Below, piece after piece: positions 25,012-33,910 of a DNA stretch of 64,000 bases. The notes below the pieces were generated by a model. That model had not been told where the DNA came from, did not search any database, and saw only the letters and a list, made by a program, of their open reading frames with translations. Numbering within the stretch: the stretch's first letter is position 1; each line of letters opens with the position of its first letter. The translations under genes and the position numbers were made by a program. Source of the DNA: Nocardioides glacieisoli (lineage in GTDB: Bacteria > Actinomycetota > Actinomycetes > Propionibacteriales > Nocardioidaceae); contig NZ_SDWS01000012.1 of the NCBI RefSeq assembly GCF_004137245.1, forward strand, positions 28,876 to 92,875, read 5' to 3'.

Positions 25012-26016
25012 TCAGATGGGCCGGTCGGCCCGGTTGCGCGGATCCATGATGTCAACGATCCGGCGGAGGTCGTCGAGGCTGGCGAACTCGACGGTGATCT
25101 TCCCCTTGGCCTTGCCGAGGTCGACCTTGACGCGAGTCTCGAGCCGGTCGGACAACCGGTCGGCCAGCTCGGCCAACCCAGGAGCAACGGGCTTGTTGCG
25201 CACCACCCGCGCCGGCTCGTCCGGCTCGACGCCGAGCGAGACGATCTCCTCCAGGCCGCGCACCGAGATGCCCTCGGCCGTGACGCGTGAGGCGAGCTTG
25301 TCCTGGAGGCCGGCGTCATCGACGGCGAGGAGGGCGCGAGCGTGGCCGGCGGACAGCACGCCGGCCGCGACGCGGCGCTGGACGGCGGGCGACAGCTTGA
25401 GGAGACGCAGCGTGTTGGAGATCTGGGGCCGGGACCGGCCGATGCGCTGGGCGAGCTCCTCGTGCGTGCACCCGAAGTCCTCGAGCAGCTGCCCGTAGGC
25501 CGCGGCCTCCTCGAGCGGGTTGAGCTGCGAGCGGTGGAGGTTCTCCAGCAGCGCGTCGCGCAGCATGTCGTTGTCGTCGGTCTCGCGGACGATCGCGGGG
25601 ATCGTGTCGCGACCGGCCTCCTGGGAGGCCCGCCAGCGCCGCTCGCCCATGATCAGCTCGTACGCCTCGTCGCCGGTCCTGCGCACGACGACCGGCTGCA
25701 GCAGGCCGACCTCTCGGATGGAGTGCACCAGCTCGGCCAGCGCCCCCTCCTCGAAGACGTGGCGCGGCTGCCGAGCGTTCGGACGGACCTGGGTGATCGG
25801 GAGCTCGGCGAAGTACGCTCCGGCGACCATCTCGGGCGCTACCGGGTCGCTCCCGGGCGCGCTCGCCCCCGTGGACCCGTTGGTCGCCGATGCGACCTCG
25901 GTGCCGGCGATCGACGTCTCGGTGGACGCGGTCGGTGCGGGCTGGCTCGGCGCGGTCGGGATCAGCGAGCCGAGGCCTCGACCCAGTCCACGGCGGGGCG
26001 GATTGGCGGCGTTCAT
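25012..26016 (-). CDS. parB: Chromosome-partitioning protein ParB
   Basis: 334-residue CTP-dependent clamp that loads on parS and recruits SMC. N-terminal RRGLGRGLGSLIP interacts with ParA; the CTPase domain has ARQPRHVFEEGALAEL and GERRWRAS; the helix-turn-helix reads RIGRSRPQISNTLRLLKL; the C-terminal dimer part ends with KVDLGKAKGKITVEFASLDDLRRI. Lies downstream of parA; its cognate parS sites are only about 1 kb away inside parA. Confidence 0.96.
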   Translation of the reverse strand: MNAANPPRRGLGRGLGSLIPTAPSQPAPTASTETSIAGTEVASATNGSTGASAPGSDPVAPEMVAGAYFAELPITQVRPNARQPRHVFEEGALAELVHSIREVGLLQPVVVRRTGDEAYELIMGERRWRASQEAGRDTIPAIVRETDDNDMLRDALLENLHRSQLNPLEEAAAYGQLLEDFGCTHEELAQRIGRSRPQISNTLRLLKLSPAVQRRVAAGVLSAGHARALLAVDDAGLQDKLASRVTAEGISVRGLEEIVSLGVEPDEPARVVRNKPVAPGLAELADRLSDRLETRVKVDLGKAKGKITVEFASLDDLRRIVDIMDPRNRADRPI

Positions 26017-26077
26017 GCGGGGTCCTCGCGGCGTTGTTCGGGGGAGCGAAGCGGCGGAGAAGAACGTCGTGGGGTGC

Positions 26078-27235
26078 TCATGTGGTGGGGGCTCCCTTGC
26101 TGGCGATCTCGCGGGCGGCCTCGAGGTAGGACAGCGCGCCGGCCGACGCCGGATCGTAGGTCATCACCGTCTGTCCGTAGGACGGTGCCTCCGACACCCG
26201 CACCGAGCGCGGCACGGCCGTCTTGAGCACTTGGTCACCGAAGTGACTGCGCACCTCATCGGCAACGCCGGCCGCGAGCCTCGTGCGGGCGTCGTACATC
26301 GTGAGCAGGATCGTGGACACGACCAGCCGCGGGTTGAGGTGCTGGCGCACCATCTCGACGGTCTCGAGCAGCTGCCCGAGGCCCTCGAGCGCGTAGTACT
26401 CCGCCTGGATCGGGATGAACATCTCGCGTCCGGCCACGAGGGCGTTGAGCGTCAGGAGGCCGAGGGAGGGCGGGCAGTCCACGAGGACGTAGTCGAACCG
26501 GTCGTCCCCCACCTCGTCGGCCGTACCGACGAGGGGATGTGCGTTGATGGCGCGCGCCAACCGCTGCTCGCGCGCCACCACGCTCACGAGCTCGATCTCC
26601 GCGCCCGCGAGGTCGATGGTCGCCGGCACGACCCACAGGCCGGGAAGGTCGGCGCACTCGGTCATCACGTCAATGAGGGGCTGGCCCTCGACGAGCATGT
26701 CGTACGTCGACGGCACACCGCGGTGGTGGTCGACACCGAGCGCGGTAGAGGCATTGCCCTGCGGGTCGAGGTCGATCACGAGGACGCGCTGCCCCAGCTG
26801 GGACAGCCCGGCGGCGACGTTCACGGTCGATGTCGTCTTGCCGACCCCGCCCTTCTGGTTGGCGACCACGAGGACGCGCGTCGCGTCCGGTCGGGAAGCC
26901 CCCTGACGTCGGAGTCCGCCGGAACGAGCCAACACGCTGTGCTGGGCGGCCTGGGCGAGCGGCGTCCCCTGGTCGTGGAAGCTGTCGTGCTGATCGATGA
27001 AGTCGGCTGCGGTCCGCACCTGCCACGCCGGGCGTGTTTCACGTGAAACAGCCTCATGGGTGTCACGTGAAACCTCAGGGTCGGTTTCACGTGAAACATC
27101 CACGGGCTGTGGAGAAGAGGACTGGTCCTGTGGATAACCGCGCTCAGCAGCCTCCTCCGGACCGGTGGAAAACTTTTGCCCTGAGTCGTCGGCAGTGTGC
27201 CGACCGCCCCAGCGGTGATGGCTGTCTCCGCTCAC
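26078..27235 (-). CDS. parA: Chromosome-partitioning ATPase ParA
   Basis: 385-residue Walker-type ATPase that positions ParB-bound origins. Deviant Walker A KGGVGKTTSTVNVA is at about residues 128-141 and Walker B is YVLVDCPPSLG. The first ~120 residues are a disordered extension not needed by the fold; it contains VSRET, VSRDT and VSRET at about residues 47, 55 and 63, which are the translations of parS sites. GTG at 27235 follows the rsmG stop by one nucleotide. Confidence 0.93.
   Translation of the reverse strand: MSGDSHHRWGGRHTADDSGQKFSTGPEEAAERGYPQDQSSSPQPVDVSRETDPEVSRDTHEAVSRETRPAWQVRTAADFIDQHDSFHDQGTPLAQAAQHSVLARSGGLRRQGASRPDATRVLVVANQKGGVGKTTSTVNVAAGLSQLGQRVLVIDLDPQGNASTALGVDHHRGVPSTYDMLVEGQPLIDVMTECADLPGLWVVPATIDLAGAEIELVSVVAREQRLARAINAHPLVGTADEVGDDRFDYVLVDCPPSLGLLTLNALVAGREMFIPIQAEYYALEGLGQLLETVEMVRQHLNPRLVVSTILLTMYDARTRLAAGVADEVRSHFGDQVLKTAVPRSVRVSEAPSYGQTVMTYDPASAGALSYLEAAREIASKGAPTT
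27035..27050. promoter_or_regulatory. parS site 1
   Basis: TGTTTCACGTGAAACA, a perfect 16-bp ParB-binding palindrome, inside the parA coding sequence. Confidence 0.95.
27060..27073. promoter_or_regulatory. parS site 2 (one mismatch)
   Basis: GTGTCACGTGAAAC differs from GTTTCACGTGAAAC at one base in the left half; spaced between two perfect sites. Confidence 0.75.
27084..27097. promoter_or_regulatory. parS site 3
   Basis: GTTTCACGTGAAAC, perfect 14-bp core, inside the parA coding sequence. Confidence 0.93.
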
Positions 27236-27236
27236 G

Positions 27237-27973
27237 TCACTCTGCCTCTCGTCGTGCTCGGCGCCGCTTCTGACGTTGACGGCCGCGCTCAGGTCCACGG
27301 GCAAGGGGCCAACCTATCCGGCCCGGGTCGGCCCACGACACCCGGAGCACTGTCGTCTGTGGATCCACCACTCCTACACCCAGCTCCAGCACCTCAGGCT
27401 CGGCGCAGCGCCAAGTCGTCAGGGTGCCCCGGGCGGCGTCGATCTCGTCGTGGACCGAGCGACCCTTCATGGCGACCAGTGCACCCGTGGGGGCGACCAG
27501 GGGCATCGACCAGCCGAGGAGTCGCTCCAGGGGTGCCACCGCACGCGACGTCACCACGTCGAACGTGCGCTCACCATGGAGCTCGTCGGCCCGGGCGCGC
27601 ACCACCTCCACGTGGTCCAGTCCCAGCTCGGAGACCACCTCGTCGAGGAACGTGGTCCGGCGCAGCAACGGCTCCACCAGGGTCATCCTGATGTCCGGTC
27701 GGGCGATCGCCACCACGATGCCGGGCAGACCAGCGCCCGTGCCGATGTCGCAGACGCGTGCACCGTGGGGGATGGCCTCACCCAGCACGCCGAGTTGAGC
27801 ACGTGCCGATCCCACAGCCTGTCGGCCTCGCGAGGTCCGATCAGCCCACGCACCACGCCTTCGGTGGAAAGAAGGTTGGTGTAGCGGACCGCGAGGTCCA
27901 CCCGGTCAGACGCGAACGCCCTCCGCGCCGCTTCGGGCACGGAGGGCGTTTCACGTGAAACGTCGTCGCTCAC
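27237..27973 (-). pseudogene. rsmG: 16S rRNA (guanine527-N7)-methyltransferase RsmG, apparent frameshift
   Basis: RsmG methylates G527 of 16S rRNA. Here the gene is split between two frames. The N-terminal part (GTG at 27973; MSDDVSRETPSVPEAARRAF to LWDRHVLNSA) runs out of frame, while the rest (LGEAIPHGARVCDIGTGAGLPGIVVA, then VVTSRAVAPLERLLGWSMPL) continues one frame over. At 27786-27791 the coding strand reads CTCGGCGTGCTGGGT; one extra base (GGCGGTG) would restore the expected NSAVLGEAIP. So a single base appears lost near 27790. It may be a sequencing error, a real mutation or recoding. The SAM-binding motif and C-terminal half are otherwise intact. Confidence 0.82.
27947..27962. promoter_or_regulatory. 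parS site 4
   Basis: CGTTTCACGTGAAACG, perfect core, inside the first codons of rsmG where it encodes VSRET. Confidence 0.93.
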
Positions 27974-28530
27974 GCCGGAAGGATCACCACGTGGCGCTTC
28001 GGCTCCGCGCCCTCCGACTCGGATGACAGGCCGGCGGCCGCCACCGCGTCATGGACGACCTTGCGCTCGAACGCGCTCATCGGCTCCAGGGACAGGGCCT
28101 CGCCCTTCTCCTTCACCTCGGCGATCGACGTCTCGGCGAGCGCCACCAGGCGCGTGCGCTGCTCGGCTCGGTGGCCCCCGACATCGAGCATGAGCCGAGA
28201 CCGCTCGCCGGTCTCGCGGTAGACGGCCAGGCGGGTCAGCTCCTGGAGAGCCTCGAGCACCTCACCGTTGCGACCGACCAGCTGCTGCAGGTCCGCGCCA
28301 TCGATCTGGACGCTCGCCCGGTCGCCCTCGACATCCATGTCGAGGTCGCCGTCGAGGTCCGCAATGTCGAGCAGCTCCTCGAGGTAGTCGGCGGCGATGT
28401 CGCCCTCGGCCTCCAGCCGCTGGACCTTGGACGGTCGTCCGGCCTTGGTGTCCGCGTCGCTGGACTCCGTCTCCTCGACGACCGTCTCGGTGGTCTCGAC
28501 GGTCTCGCCGTCGGTCATCTGCTCACTCAC
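27970..28530 (-). CDS. Jag/KhpB-type RNA-binding protein (KH-R3H)
   Basis: 186 residues: an acidic N-terminus, a KH-II-like segment with LQQLVGRNGEVLEALQELTRLAV, and a C-terminal R3H domain (LEPMSAFERKVVHDAVAAA, then KRHVVILPA). GTG at 28530 has AGGAG 7 nt upstream, deciding against the longer open frame that overlaps yidC. Conserved in the rpmH-rnpA-yidD-yidC-jag-rsmG order; thought to bind RNA and influence cell division and envelope growth. Its stop overlaps the rsmG start (GTGA). Confidence 0.9.
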   Translation of the reverse strand: MSEQMTDGETVETTETVVEETESSDADTKAGRPSKVQRLEAEGDIAADYLEELLDIADLDGDLDMDVEGDRASVQIDGADLQQLVGRNGEVLEALQELTRLAVYRETGERSRLMLDVGGHRAEQRTRLVALAETSIAEVKEKGEALSLEPMSAFERKVVHDAVAAAGLSSESEGAEPKRHVVILPA

Positions 28531-28589
28531 GTAGAACTCCTGCTTCACTCGGATGCGGTGCCGCGGACGGCAACGCCGAAATCGTGGGG

Positions 28590-29585
28590 TCAGCGCTTCT
28601 TCTTCTTGTTCTTGCTCGCCTGCGGCTTCACCGGGGGCTTGGCCGGCGTCTTCGCCTGGCGCTGGGCCTTCGTCTGCCGCTGAGGCTGCTGGCGCGGAGG
28701 CTGGGGCTTCTCCTCGACCACCGTCTCGGTCGCGATGACCTCGCCGGCCGGAAGCTTGCCCTTGGCCCGGTCGCGATCCTCCTTCGCCTTGGCGGCAGGA
28801 GTGCCCGGGGCGGGGTTGTTGCGGATGACGTAGAACTGCTGGCCCATGGTCCACAGGTTGGAGGTGGTCCAGTAGAAGAGCACGCCCACCGGGAACGCGA
28901 TGCCACCGACAGCGAAGACGACGGGAAGGACGTAGAGCAGCATCTTCTGCTGCTGGGCGTACGGGCCGGACAGCGCGTCAGCCGGCATGTTCTTGCTCAT
29001 CAGCTGGCGCTGCGTGAGGAAGGTGGTCGCGGTCATCGCGAGCACCAGCACCGCCGCCAGCACCCGCACCTCGATGCCGTCGGCGTTGAGGAACGTGTCG
29101 GAGATCTTGCCGCCGGCGAACACCGCGGAGCGGAGCTGCTCGTTGAGCTCCGGCGTCATCAGGCCACGCTTGGTCTCGGGGTTGCGAGCGGCCTGGTCGA
29201 GGATCCGGAAGAGCGCGAGGAAGATCGGCATCTGCAGGAGGATCGGCAGGCACGACGCGAACGGGTTGGTGCCCGAGTCCTTGTAGAGCGCCATCGTCTC
29301 CTGGGCGAGCTTCTCCCGGTCGTGGCCGTACTTCTTCTGCAGCTCACGCACCTTGGGCTGGATGAGCTGCATGTTGCGGCTGGACTTGATCTGCTTGACG
29401 AACAGCGGGATCAGCGCCGCGCGGACGACGAGGGTCAGCCCGATGATCGACAGCACCCATGCCAGCCCCGACGTCGGGCCGAAGATGTCGCCCAGGACGT
29501 TGTGGAACCCCACCAGCACGAACGAGATCGCGTAGTAGAGCGGCGTCATGATGGCGCTGCCGATGTCGCCGAAGAAGTCGAGCAC
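28590..29585 (-). CDS. yidC: Membrane protein insertase YidC
   Basis: 331-residue inner-membrane insertase of the Oxa1 family. The conserved arginine lies in the cavity helix VVRAALIPLFVKQIKSSR, the cytoplasmic loop is LQKKYGHDREKLAQETMALYKDSGTNPFASCLP, and later helices include FPVGVLFYWTTSNLWTMGQQFYV. The C-terminus is a Lys/Gln-rich ribosome-contacting tail (KAQRQAKTPAK). GTG start directly abuts the yidD stop. Confidence 0.95.
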   Translation of the reverse strand: MLDFFGDIGSAIMTPLYYAISFVLVGFHNVLGDIFGPTSGLAWVLSIIGLTLVVRAALIPLFVKQIKSSRNMQLIQPKVRELQKKYGHDREKLAQETMALYKDSGTNPFASCLPILLQMPIFLALFRILDQAARNPETKRGLMTPELNEQLRSAVFAGGKISDTFLNADGIEVRVLAAVLVLAMTATTFLTQRQLMSKNMPADALSGPYAQQQKMLLYVLPVVFAVGGIAFPVGVLFYWTTSNLWTMGQQFYVIRNNPAPGTPAAKAKEDRDRAKGKLPAGEVIATETVVEEKPQPPRQQPQRQTKAQRQAKTPAKPPVKPQASKNKKKKR

Positions 29586-29852
29586 TCATGCTCCTCGTGT
29601 TGCAGGGGTCTGGTCGGGACTGGGGGCGGCGGTCGTGCCGCGGGTGGGAACGGGGTCGTAGCCGCCGGCGGCCCACGGGTGGCAGCGGACGATGCGGCGC
29701 AGGGCGAGCCAGGTGCCACGCACGGCTCCGTGCTGCGTCACGGCCTCGAGGGCGTACGCCGAACAGGTGGGGTGGTAGCGGCAGACCTGGCCGTAGAGCG
29801 GGCTGATCGCGAAGCGCCAGGCACGGATGAACCCGATGAGGAGGTACTTCAT
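29586..29852 (-). CDS. yidD: Membrane protein insertion efficiency factor YidD
   Basis: 88-residue peripheral membrane protein with the family sequence SPLYGQVCRYHPTCSAYALEA and three conserved cysteines. Start overlaps the rnpA stop (ATGA). Confidence 0.94.
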   Translation of the reverse strand: MKYLLIGFIRAWRFAISPLYGQVCRYHPTCSAYALEAVTQHGAVRGTWLALRRIVRCHPWAAGGYDPVPTRGTTAAPSPDQTPATRGA

Positions 29853-30199
29853 GACGGGCTCACGCGCCCGAGCGTACGACCCAGGTCGTCGCCCAGCGCC
29901 GAGTACGACGCCTCGGCCGCGGCCGGCAGGGCCCGCACCACGAGAGCAGCACGACCCGGAAGCTCCTCCAGCGAGGGGAGGTGCTCCCGGGTCAGGTGTC
30001 GCAGTCGTCTCTTCACGCGGTTGCGTGTGGCGGCGTTGCCCACGGCCTTGCTGACGGTGAACCCCACGCGCACCGGACCATCGACGTCGGGGTCCACCCA
30101 GAGGTGGACCACCATCGTCGGCGAACCGGCTCGTCGCCCACTGCGGACTGCACGACGGAAGTCGTCACTGTCGGTGAGGCGATGAGCAGCGGGGAGCAC
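29849..30199 (-). CDS. rnpA: Ribonuclease P protein component
   Basis: 116-residue basic protein subunit that aids RNase P RNA in tRNA 5' processing. RNA-binding signature AVGNAATRNRVKRRLRHLTRE. GTG start at 30199, 24 bp after rpmH. Confidence 0.94.
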   Translation of the reverse strand: MLPAAHRLTDSDDFRRAVRSGRRAGSPTMVVHLWVDPDVDGPVRVGFTVSKAVGNAATRNRVKRRLRHLTREHLPSLEELPGRAALVVRALPAAAEASYSALGDDLGRTLGRVSPS

Positions 30200-30223
30200 G
30201 GCGGATGCCGTGGGCTCGGACCG

Positions 30224-30361
30224 TCAGACCGCCAGTTCCTTGCGGCCCTTGCGGCGCCGGCTCGACAGGATCGAGCGACCGGCGCGGGTCCGCATGCGCA
30301 GACGGAAGCCGTGCACCTTGTGACGGCGACGGTTGTTCGGCTGGTACGTACGCTTGCTCAC
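30224..30361 (-). CDS. rpmH: 50S ribosomal protein L34
   Basis: 45-residue protein starting VSKRTYQPNNRRRHKVHGF and ending RRKGRKELAV, the standard L34 sequence. First gene of the leftward operon from the origin region. Confidence 0.96.
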   Translation of the reverse strand: MSKRTYQPNNRRRHKVHGFRLRMRTRAGRSILSSRRRKGRKELAV

Positions 30362-30887
30362 GGCTATATCTCCGAAGGTTTCGAGGGATGTCCACTCCAC
30401 TGCGAGGTCAGTGCGGGCAGAACTGCATGATTCGGCCGGCACCGCCCACCCACGCGGCCGCCTGGTGGCGGATCGTGGACATGCGGCACCCGTCGACATG
30501 GAGCGACCGGCCAACGGTACGCGGTGGCGGAAGAGGGGGTCAAACCCACGAGCCTCCCCCTCGGCCGCCCCTGTGGATGACGTCTTGCCGGGGACCGCAC
30601 GGGGTTGTTACGTTCCGGGGGCCGCGATCTCCTCGAAACCGCGGTCCCACCAGGGATCACAGCCTACTGTGTCCCGGGTCACATGGCCTGCCACAGTGCT
30701 TCTGACCTGCACAAACGATGGCGGGACCACCGGTGTCAGCAGGTCGGGGCCTCCGATCGATCCGATCGGGACGGGCAGTTCACAGCTTGTGGACAACTCT
30801 GTGGACGCGGTCCGGCCAGGCTCGGTCCGAGCCCCAAGACAACGCACGACAAACGCACGACAACAGTGAAGAGCGAAGGCGGTCCGG
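30362..30887. other. rpmH-dnaA spacer with DnaA boxes (part of origin region)
   Basis: 526 bp without a supportable gene between divergent rpmH and dnaA. DnaA-box-like sites: TGTGGATGA (30572-30580), TGTGGACAA (30788-30796, exact complement of TTGTCCACA) and TGTGGACGC (30800-30808). The last two, 12 bp apart, lie about 80-100 bp before dnaA and could mediate autoregulation of dnaA. Promoters for both genes must lie here but no clear -10/-35 pair was assigned. Confidence 0.7.
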
Positions 30888-32324
30888 GTGGACGACCAGC
30901 AGGTAGACCTCGGGACGGCATGGCAGCAGATCGTCGAGGACCTCCAGCCCAACCAGCGCGCCTGGCTGCGGCCCAGCGTGCCGGTCACGCTGCACGAGAA
31001 CACCGCGATCATCGCCGTGCCCAACGACTTCACCCGCAACCAGCTCGAGGGTCGGCTGCGCAACCACATCGAGGACGCGCTCACCGAGGGCTTCGGTCGC
31101 GAGATCCGGATGCTCGTCACGGTGAACCCGGCCCTCGAGTCGGAGCAGCAGCCACAGATCGATGAATCGACAGATGGATCTGTCGCTTTGTCGACAAATG
31201 AGCCGTTCGTCGAGCCGGCGCCGCCCGCCGCCCGGGTGGAGAGCCACGAGCCGGTCAACACCGGCGAGCGTCGCTCCTCGGTCCTCGAGACGCGCCTCAA
31301 CCCCAAGTACACGTTCGAGACGTTCGTCATCGGCTCGTCCAACCGGTTCCCCCACGCCGCCGCCGTCGCGGTCGCCGAGGCTCCGGGCAAGGCGTACAAC
31401 CCGCTCCTGGTCTACGGCGACTCCGGTCTGGGCAAGACCCACCTGCTGCACGCGATCGGCCACTACGTCCGCAGCCTCTACAGCAACGCGAAGGTGCGCT
31501 ACGTCTCGAGCGAGGAGTTCACCAACGAGTTCATCAACGCGATCCGCGACGACCGGCAGGACCGCTTCAAGCGGCGCTACCGCGACGTCGACGTCCTGCT
31601 GATCGACGACATCCAGTTCCTCGAGGGCAAGACCCAGACGCAGGAAGAGTTCTTCCACACCTTCAACACGCTCCACAACGCCAACAAGCAGATCGTGCTG
31701 ACCTCCGACCGCGCGCCCAAGCGGCTCGAGGCGCTCGAGGACCGGCTGCGCAACCGGTTCGAATGGGGGCTCATCACCGACGTCCAGCCGCCCGACCTCG
31801 AGACCCGCATCGCGATCCTGCGCAAGAAGGCCGCGATGGACCGGCTCACCGCGCCGCCGGACGTGCTCGAGTTCATCGCCTCGAAGATCCAGACCAACAT
31901 CCGCGAGCTCGAGGGTGCGCTGATCCGCGTCACGGCCTTCGCCAACCTCAACCGCCAGGAGGTCGACATGACCCTGGCCGAGATCGTGCTCAAGGACCTG
32001 ATCCCCGAGGGCGGCGAGCCCGAGATCACGCACGCGCTGATCATCGCCCAGACCGCGGCCTACTTCGGCGTCTCCCTCGAGGACCTCACCGGCCCGTCCC
32101 GCGGCCGCCACCTGGTGATGGCGCGGCAGATCGGGATGTACCTCTGCCGCGAGCTGACCTCGATGTCGCTGCCCCAGATCGGGCGCGAGTTCGGCGGCCG
32201 CGACCACACGACGGTGATGTACGCCGACCGCAAGATCCGCCAGCTCCTCGCCGAGCGGCGAGCGGTCTTCAACCAGGTCAGCGAGCTCACCAACCGGGTG
32301 AAGATGCAGGCCCGTCAGTCCTGA
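30888..32324 (+). CDS. dnaA: Chromosomal replication initiator DnaA
   Basis: 478 residues. Domain I (~1-85), a variable linker (~86-140), AAA+ domain III with Walker A GDSGLGKTHLLHAIG and Walker B LLIDDIQFLEGK, and domain IV with the DnaA signature FGGRDHTTVMYADRKI. GTG start at 30888. The linker encodes IDESTDGSVALSTNEP from a low-GC palindromic stretch (31168-31196) that looks unlike the flanking codons. Confidence 0.97.
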   Translation: MDDQQVDLGTAWQQIVEDLQPNQRAWLRPSVPVTLHENTAIIAVPNDFTRNQLEGRLRNHIEDALTEGFGREIRMLVTVNPALESEQQPQIDESTDGSVALSTNEPFVEPAPPAARVESHEPVNTGERRSSVLETRLNPKYTFETFVIGSSNRFPHAAAVAVAEAPGKAYNPLLVYGDSGLGKTHLLHAIGHYVRSLYSNAKVRYVSSEEFTNEFINAIRDDRQDRFKRRYRDVDVLLIDDIQFLEGKTQTQEEFFHTFNTLHNANKQIVLTSDRAPKRLEALEDRLRNRFEWGLITDVQPPDLETRIAILRKKAAMDRLTAPPDVLEFIASKIQTNIRELEGALIRVTAFANLNRQEVDMTLAEIVLKDLIPEGGEPEITHALIIAQTAAYFGVSLEDLTGPSRGRHLVMARQIGMYLCRELTSMSLPQIGREFGGRDHTTVMYADRKIRQLLAERRAVFNQVSELTNRVKMQARQS

Positions 32325-32737
32325 GGCGGTCGTCGCACGCTCGCACCCTCGGACCGTGTGGAGAACATGTGCTTCGCACCGGCCCGTCGTCCCCAGCCCC
32401 TGTGGACGCCTCGGGACAACGCACAGGTCGCGCGGTCGTCTCCACACGACGACCCGGCGTCTCCCCGTGCCTCCACACCCTGTATGCACAGGTTGTCAGG
32501 TCGCTGACCTGCACGAACAAGGGTTGTCCACAGTTTCCACCGACCCTATGACCACTACGTACCTCAACACTGGTCCGATCTCCCGAAAACATCGAACAGG
32601 CCTTCCTCTGGGGAGAACGTGGGCGTGGTGTCGGGTGCGCGTGGCAGGATGCACTTCCCACGCGCCCGCGCGTGACATCGTGCTGCGCACCGCAGCCCCA
32701 CAACTTGTCGTGAGCAGTCCTTGCTGAGGAGTCCCTT
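32325..32737. other. oriC: Putative oriC (dnaA-dnaN spacer)
   Basis: 413 bp between dnaA and dnaN, the usual actinobacterial origin position. DnaA-box-like sites on both strands: TGTGGAGAA (32357-32365), TGTGGACGC (32401-32409), GTCTCCACA (32438-32446), GCCTCCACA (32469-32477) and a perfect TTGTCCACA (32524-32532). Gene orientation switches around this region, with leftward parAB-rpmH and rightward dnaA-gyrA. The unwinding element is not obvious. Confidence 0.75.
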
Positions 32738-33871
32738 GTGAAGTTCCGCGTCGAACGCGACGTCTTCGCCGATGCCGTTGCCTGGGCTGCCCGCAGCCTG
32801 CCGGTCCGTCCCAGCTCCCCGGTCCTGGCCGGCCTGCTGATCGAGGCCAGCGATGCCGGCCTGATGCTCTCCACCTTCGACTACGAGACGTCGGCCCGAG
32901 CGACGCTCGCCGCCGAGGTCAACGACGAGGGCAGGGCGCTCGTCAGCGGTCGCCTCCTCGCCGACATCTGCCGCAGCCTCCCCGCCAAGCCGGTCGAGCT
33001 CACCCTCGAGGGCCCCCGCGTCTCGCTGACCTGCGGCTCGGCCCGCTTCAGCCTCCAGACGATGCCGGTCGACGACTACCCGACGCTGCCCGCGATGCCG
33101 TCCGCCACCGGCACGGTCTCCAGCGCCGACTTCGCGCACGCCGTGGCGCAGGCCGTCACCGCGGCGGGTCGCGACGACATGCTCCCGGTCCTCACCGGCG
33201 TACGCATCGAGATCGACGGCTCCACGATGGCGCTGCTCGCCACCGACCGGTTCCGCCTCTCGCACCGCGAGCTGACCTGGAACCCGCAGTCGCCCGACGA
33301 GTCGGTCGCCGCGCTGGTCCCGGCCAAGGTGCTCGGCGACACCGCCAAGTCGCTGACCTCCGGCGCCGAGGTCACCATCGCGCTCGCTGCGAGCGGTGCC
33401 GGCGAGGGCCTGATCGGCTTCGAGGGCACCGGTCTCGGCGGCGTACGCCGCACCACTACCCGTCTGCTCGACGGCGAGTTCCCCAAGGTCCGCTCGCTCT
33501 TCCCGGCCGAGCACCTCACGATCGCCAAGGTCAACAAGGCCGAGCTGATCGAGACGGTCAAGCGCGTCGCCCTCGTCGCCGAGCGCAACACGGCCGTGCA
33601 GATGAAGTTCGGCGATCACCAGATCGTGCTCGACGCCGGCTCCGGCGACGAGGCGATGGCGACCGAGGCCGTCGACGCGGAGATCAGCGGCGACGACCTC
33701 ACGACCGGCTTCAACCCGCAGTTCCTCCTCGACGGCCTCACCGCCATCGACGGCGAGTTCGTCGACCTCGCCTTCACCCAGGCGACCAAGCCGGTCGTCA
33801 TCTCGGGCACCGACGCCGACGACAGCCAGAGCTTCCGCTACCTGCTGATGCCGCGCCGCCTGCTGAGCTGA
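32738..33871 (+). CDS. dnaN: DNA polymerase III sliding clamp (beta subunit)
   Basis: 377-residue clamp; three repeats of the beta-clamp fold, beginning MKFRVERDVFADAVAWAARSLP and ending SFRYLLMPRRLLS. GTG at 32738 with GAGGAG upstream. Confidence 0.96.
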   Translation: MKFRVERDVFADAVAWAARSLPVRPSSPVLAGLLIEASDAGLMLSTFDYETSARATLAAEVNDEGRALVSGRLLADICRSLPAKPVELTLEGPRVSLTCGSARFSLQTMPVDDYPTLPAMPSATGTVSSADFAHAVAQAVTAAGRDDMLPVLTGVRIEIDGSTMALLATDRFRLSHRELTWNPQSPDESVAALVPAKVLGDTAKSLTSGAEVTIALAASGAGEGLIGFEGTGLGGVRRTTTRLLDGEFPKVRSLFPAEHLTIAKVNKAELIETVKRVALVAERNTAVQMKFGDHQIVLDAGSGDEAMATEAVDAEISGDDLTTGFNPQFLLDGLTAIDGEFVDLAFTQATKPVVISGTDADDSQSFRYLLMPRRLLS

Positions 33872-33910
33872 CCCTCGCCGCCCTCGGGTCTCACGACTAG
33901 GCTCCGCAGC

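Noticed and set aside
24891..25319. Leftward ORF overlapping parB start-to-end and repeat A
   Set aside because: Alternative frame of parB; its similarity to an ORF at 50 kb is due only to the shared 90-bp repeat.
30362..30887. Small ORFs in the rpmH-dnaA spacer
   Set aside because: No ribosome sites or conserved sequence, and they overlap DnaA boxes and promoter DNA.
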